Positions 4,768-5,350 of a stretch of DNA of 5,350 bases are shown piece after piece. The position numbers and the translations under genes were made by a program. Under the pieces are notes generated by a model that worked only from the letters and a program-made list of their open reading frames with translations, did not search any database and was not told where the DNA came from. The stretch is from Cloacimonetes bacterium TCS60 (GTDB lineage: Bacteria > Cloacimonadota > Cloacimonadia > JGIOTU-2): positions 1 through 5,350 of the forward strand of contig LSCK01000033.1 of the NCBI GenBank assembly GCA_001577135.1, in the 5' to 3' direction. The first letter of the stretch is position 1, and each line of letters starts with the position of its first letter.

Positions 4768-5215
4768 TAGTTTTATAGAGATTTTTCCCTCATTTACTGA
4801 ATTTTTCGTTGTCTGGAAAAATCGAAAAGTACGGTATAAAACCGTAGAAAAATGTCACTCTCACAAGAATAAAATTAAGATAAAATTCAAAGATATAAAT
4901 AGTAAAAAGGCTGCCTTTGAATTAAAAAAAGCAGAGATCATGATCGCAAAAGAGGATCTGCAATCTCCCTATTTAGACAACTATGATCACCCGAAGATCA
5001 TAAAAGGCTATAAAGTTTTTTCTTGCCAAAATGATACATTTTTCGGTTCAGTAAAAGATACTCTATTTACTGCTGCCCATCCCATTCTTATTATTTCTAG
5101 CCCAAATGATAAAGAGATTCTCATCCCCCTCGTTGATAATTTTGTTACAAAGATCGATGACAAAAAACAAAAAATTTTTATCAAAACAATACCAGGATTA
5201 ATTGATGCAAATTGA
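4685..5215 (+). CDS. rimM: 16S rRNA processing / 30S maturation factor RimM
   Basis: RimM binds S19 in the 30S head and assists late maturation of the small subunit. The 176 residues fit the family. The N-terminal barrel begins I-G-F-I-K-K-P-F-G-N-D-G (9-20), corresponding to the usual G-x-I-x-K-P-H-G-L-K-G; Phe replaces the common His at 16. The C-terminal PRC-barrel domain (about 103-172) ends with I-L-I-P-L-V-D-N-F-V (145-154) and P-G-L-I-D (170-174), both characteristic. The sequence is otherwise divergent and Lys-rich. ATG 4685 has no good Shine-Dalgarno and lies inside a 12-bp hairpin; no other start gives a complete N-terminus. An in-frame stop (the khpA TAA) lies 12 bases upstream. 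The 3' end overlaps trmD by 11 bases. Confidence 0.93.
   Translation: MEIEDLISIGFIKKPFGNDGFVTVVPKSSFIEIFPSFTEFFVVWKNRKVRYKTVEKCHSHKNKIKIKFKDINSKKAAFELKKAEIMIAKEDLQSPYLDNYDHPKIIKGYKVFSCQNDTFFGSVKDTLFTAAHPILIISSPNDKEILIPLVDNFVTKIDDKKQKIFIKTIPGLIDAN
4780..4846 (+). promoter_or_regulatory. Second group of inverted repeats inside rimM
   Basis: GATTTTTCC (4780-4788) can pair with GGAAAAATC (4815-4823), and TACGGT (4830-4835) with ACCGTA (4841-4846) around an ATAAA loop. TTTTCG (4803-4808) can pair with CGAAAA (4823-4828) and would compete with the first of these stems at base 4823. The arms ACGGT and ACCGT also occur in the upstream 17-bp hairpin (4740-4744 and 4751-4755), so cross-pairing between the two groups is possible. 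These lie wholly in coding sequence; function is unproven. Confidence 0.35.
4982..5002 (+). promoter_or_regulatory. Seven-base-pair hairpin in the middle of rimM
   Basis: TATGATC (4982-4988) and GATCATA (4996-5002) form a perfect stem with a seven-base ACCCGAA loop. It falls at the junction between the two RimM domains. It may be chance, or part of the same folded mRNA that starts at the rimM ATG. Confidence 0.2.
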
Positions 5216-5350
5216 TATTCTCACCCTTTTCCCAAATATGTTCAAATCTCCCTTTCAAGAAGGAATGATAAAACAAGCATTGGATAAGGGCAAGCTCTCT
5301 GTAGATTTTTGTGATTTTAGACAATTCACAGAAAATTCGTACGGCAGTGT
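5205..5350 (+). CDS. trmD: tRNA (guanine-N1-)-methyltransferase TrmD, 5' part (cut by window end)
   Basis: TrmD methylates G37 of certain tRNAs at N1 using S-adenosylmethionine, preventing +1 frameshifts at proline and other codons. Only 48 complete codons are present. They read M-Q-I-D-I-L-T-L-F-P-N-M-F (1-13), then E-G-M-I-K-Q-A (19-25) and D-F-R-Q-F-T (37-42), matching the conserved TrmD N-terminus. ATG 5205 overlaps the end of rimM by 11 bases; AGGA at 5194-5197 inside rimM gives a seven-base spacing. Overlap implies that translation depends on ribosomes arriving from rimM, so any control of rimM would pass on to trmD. The knot domain and catalytic residues lie outside the window. Confidence 0.95.
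   Translation, partial: MQIDILTLFPNMFKSPFQEGMIKQALDKGKLSVDFCDFRQFTENSYGS

Noticed and set aside
4768..4790. Intrinsic terminator after the 17-bp hairpin
   Set aside because: The following tract TAGTTTTATAGAG is interrupted and the gene continues with clear RimM sequence, so full termination is unlikely.

Overview
This window comes from an AT-rich bacterial chromosome with strong purine-rich Shine-Dalgarno sites, GTG and TTG starts, and tightly packed genes. The lineage cannot be fixed from the sequence. A KH-domain gene between rpsP and rimM occurs in many bacteria, including Firmicutes and several candidate phyla. All well-supported genes are on the + strand.

Layout. Bases 1-23 probably hold the first codons of a divergent minus-strand gene. 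Bases 24-222 are non-coding and include a short heptamer repeat. A 59-codon reading frame (223-402) resembles the C-terminal end of an ABC-2 type permease and may be a gene remnant. Next comes a probable ECF (energy-coupling factor) transporter: a six-helix S component (514-1059), two ABC ATPases (1177-1839 and 1839-2492) and the T component (2489-3220). A MobB-like GTPase (3237-3986) with a cysteine-rich insert and an extra C-terminal domain follows after 16 bases. From 4079 onward is the ribosome-maturation cluster rpsP, khpA, rimM and the start of trmD, which is cut by the window edge.

How the genes work together. The four ECF genes are expected to build one membrane importer; its S component looks YkoE-like, and its substrate cannot be read from the sequence. 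Close linkage of ecfT to mobB suggests, but does not prove, a link to molybdenum or tungsten cofactor metabolism. The first ATPase lacks the switch histidine and the usual D-loop aspartate, while its partner keeps both, so the ATPase pair may have unequal active sites. The second cluster makes ribosomal protein S16, the small RNA-binding protein KhpA, the 30S maturation factor RimM and the tRNA m1G37 methyltransferase TrmD.

Most interesting signal. The first 84 bases around and after the rimM start codon form three abutting, near-perfect RNA hairpins of 12, 6 and 17 base pairs (4684-4767). The first buries the ATG. More inverted repeats follow inside rimM, some sharing arm sequences that allow alternative pairing. 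This looks like a translational control element that keeps RimM and TrmD below S16. It is analogous in logic to the start-codon occlusion known for rimM in the E. coli trmD operon, but it is built from different sequence.
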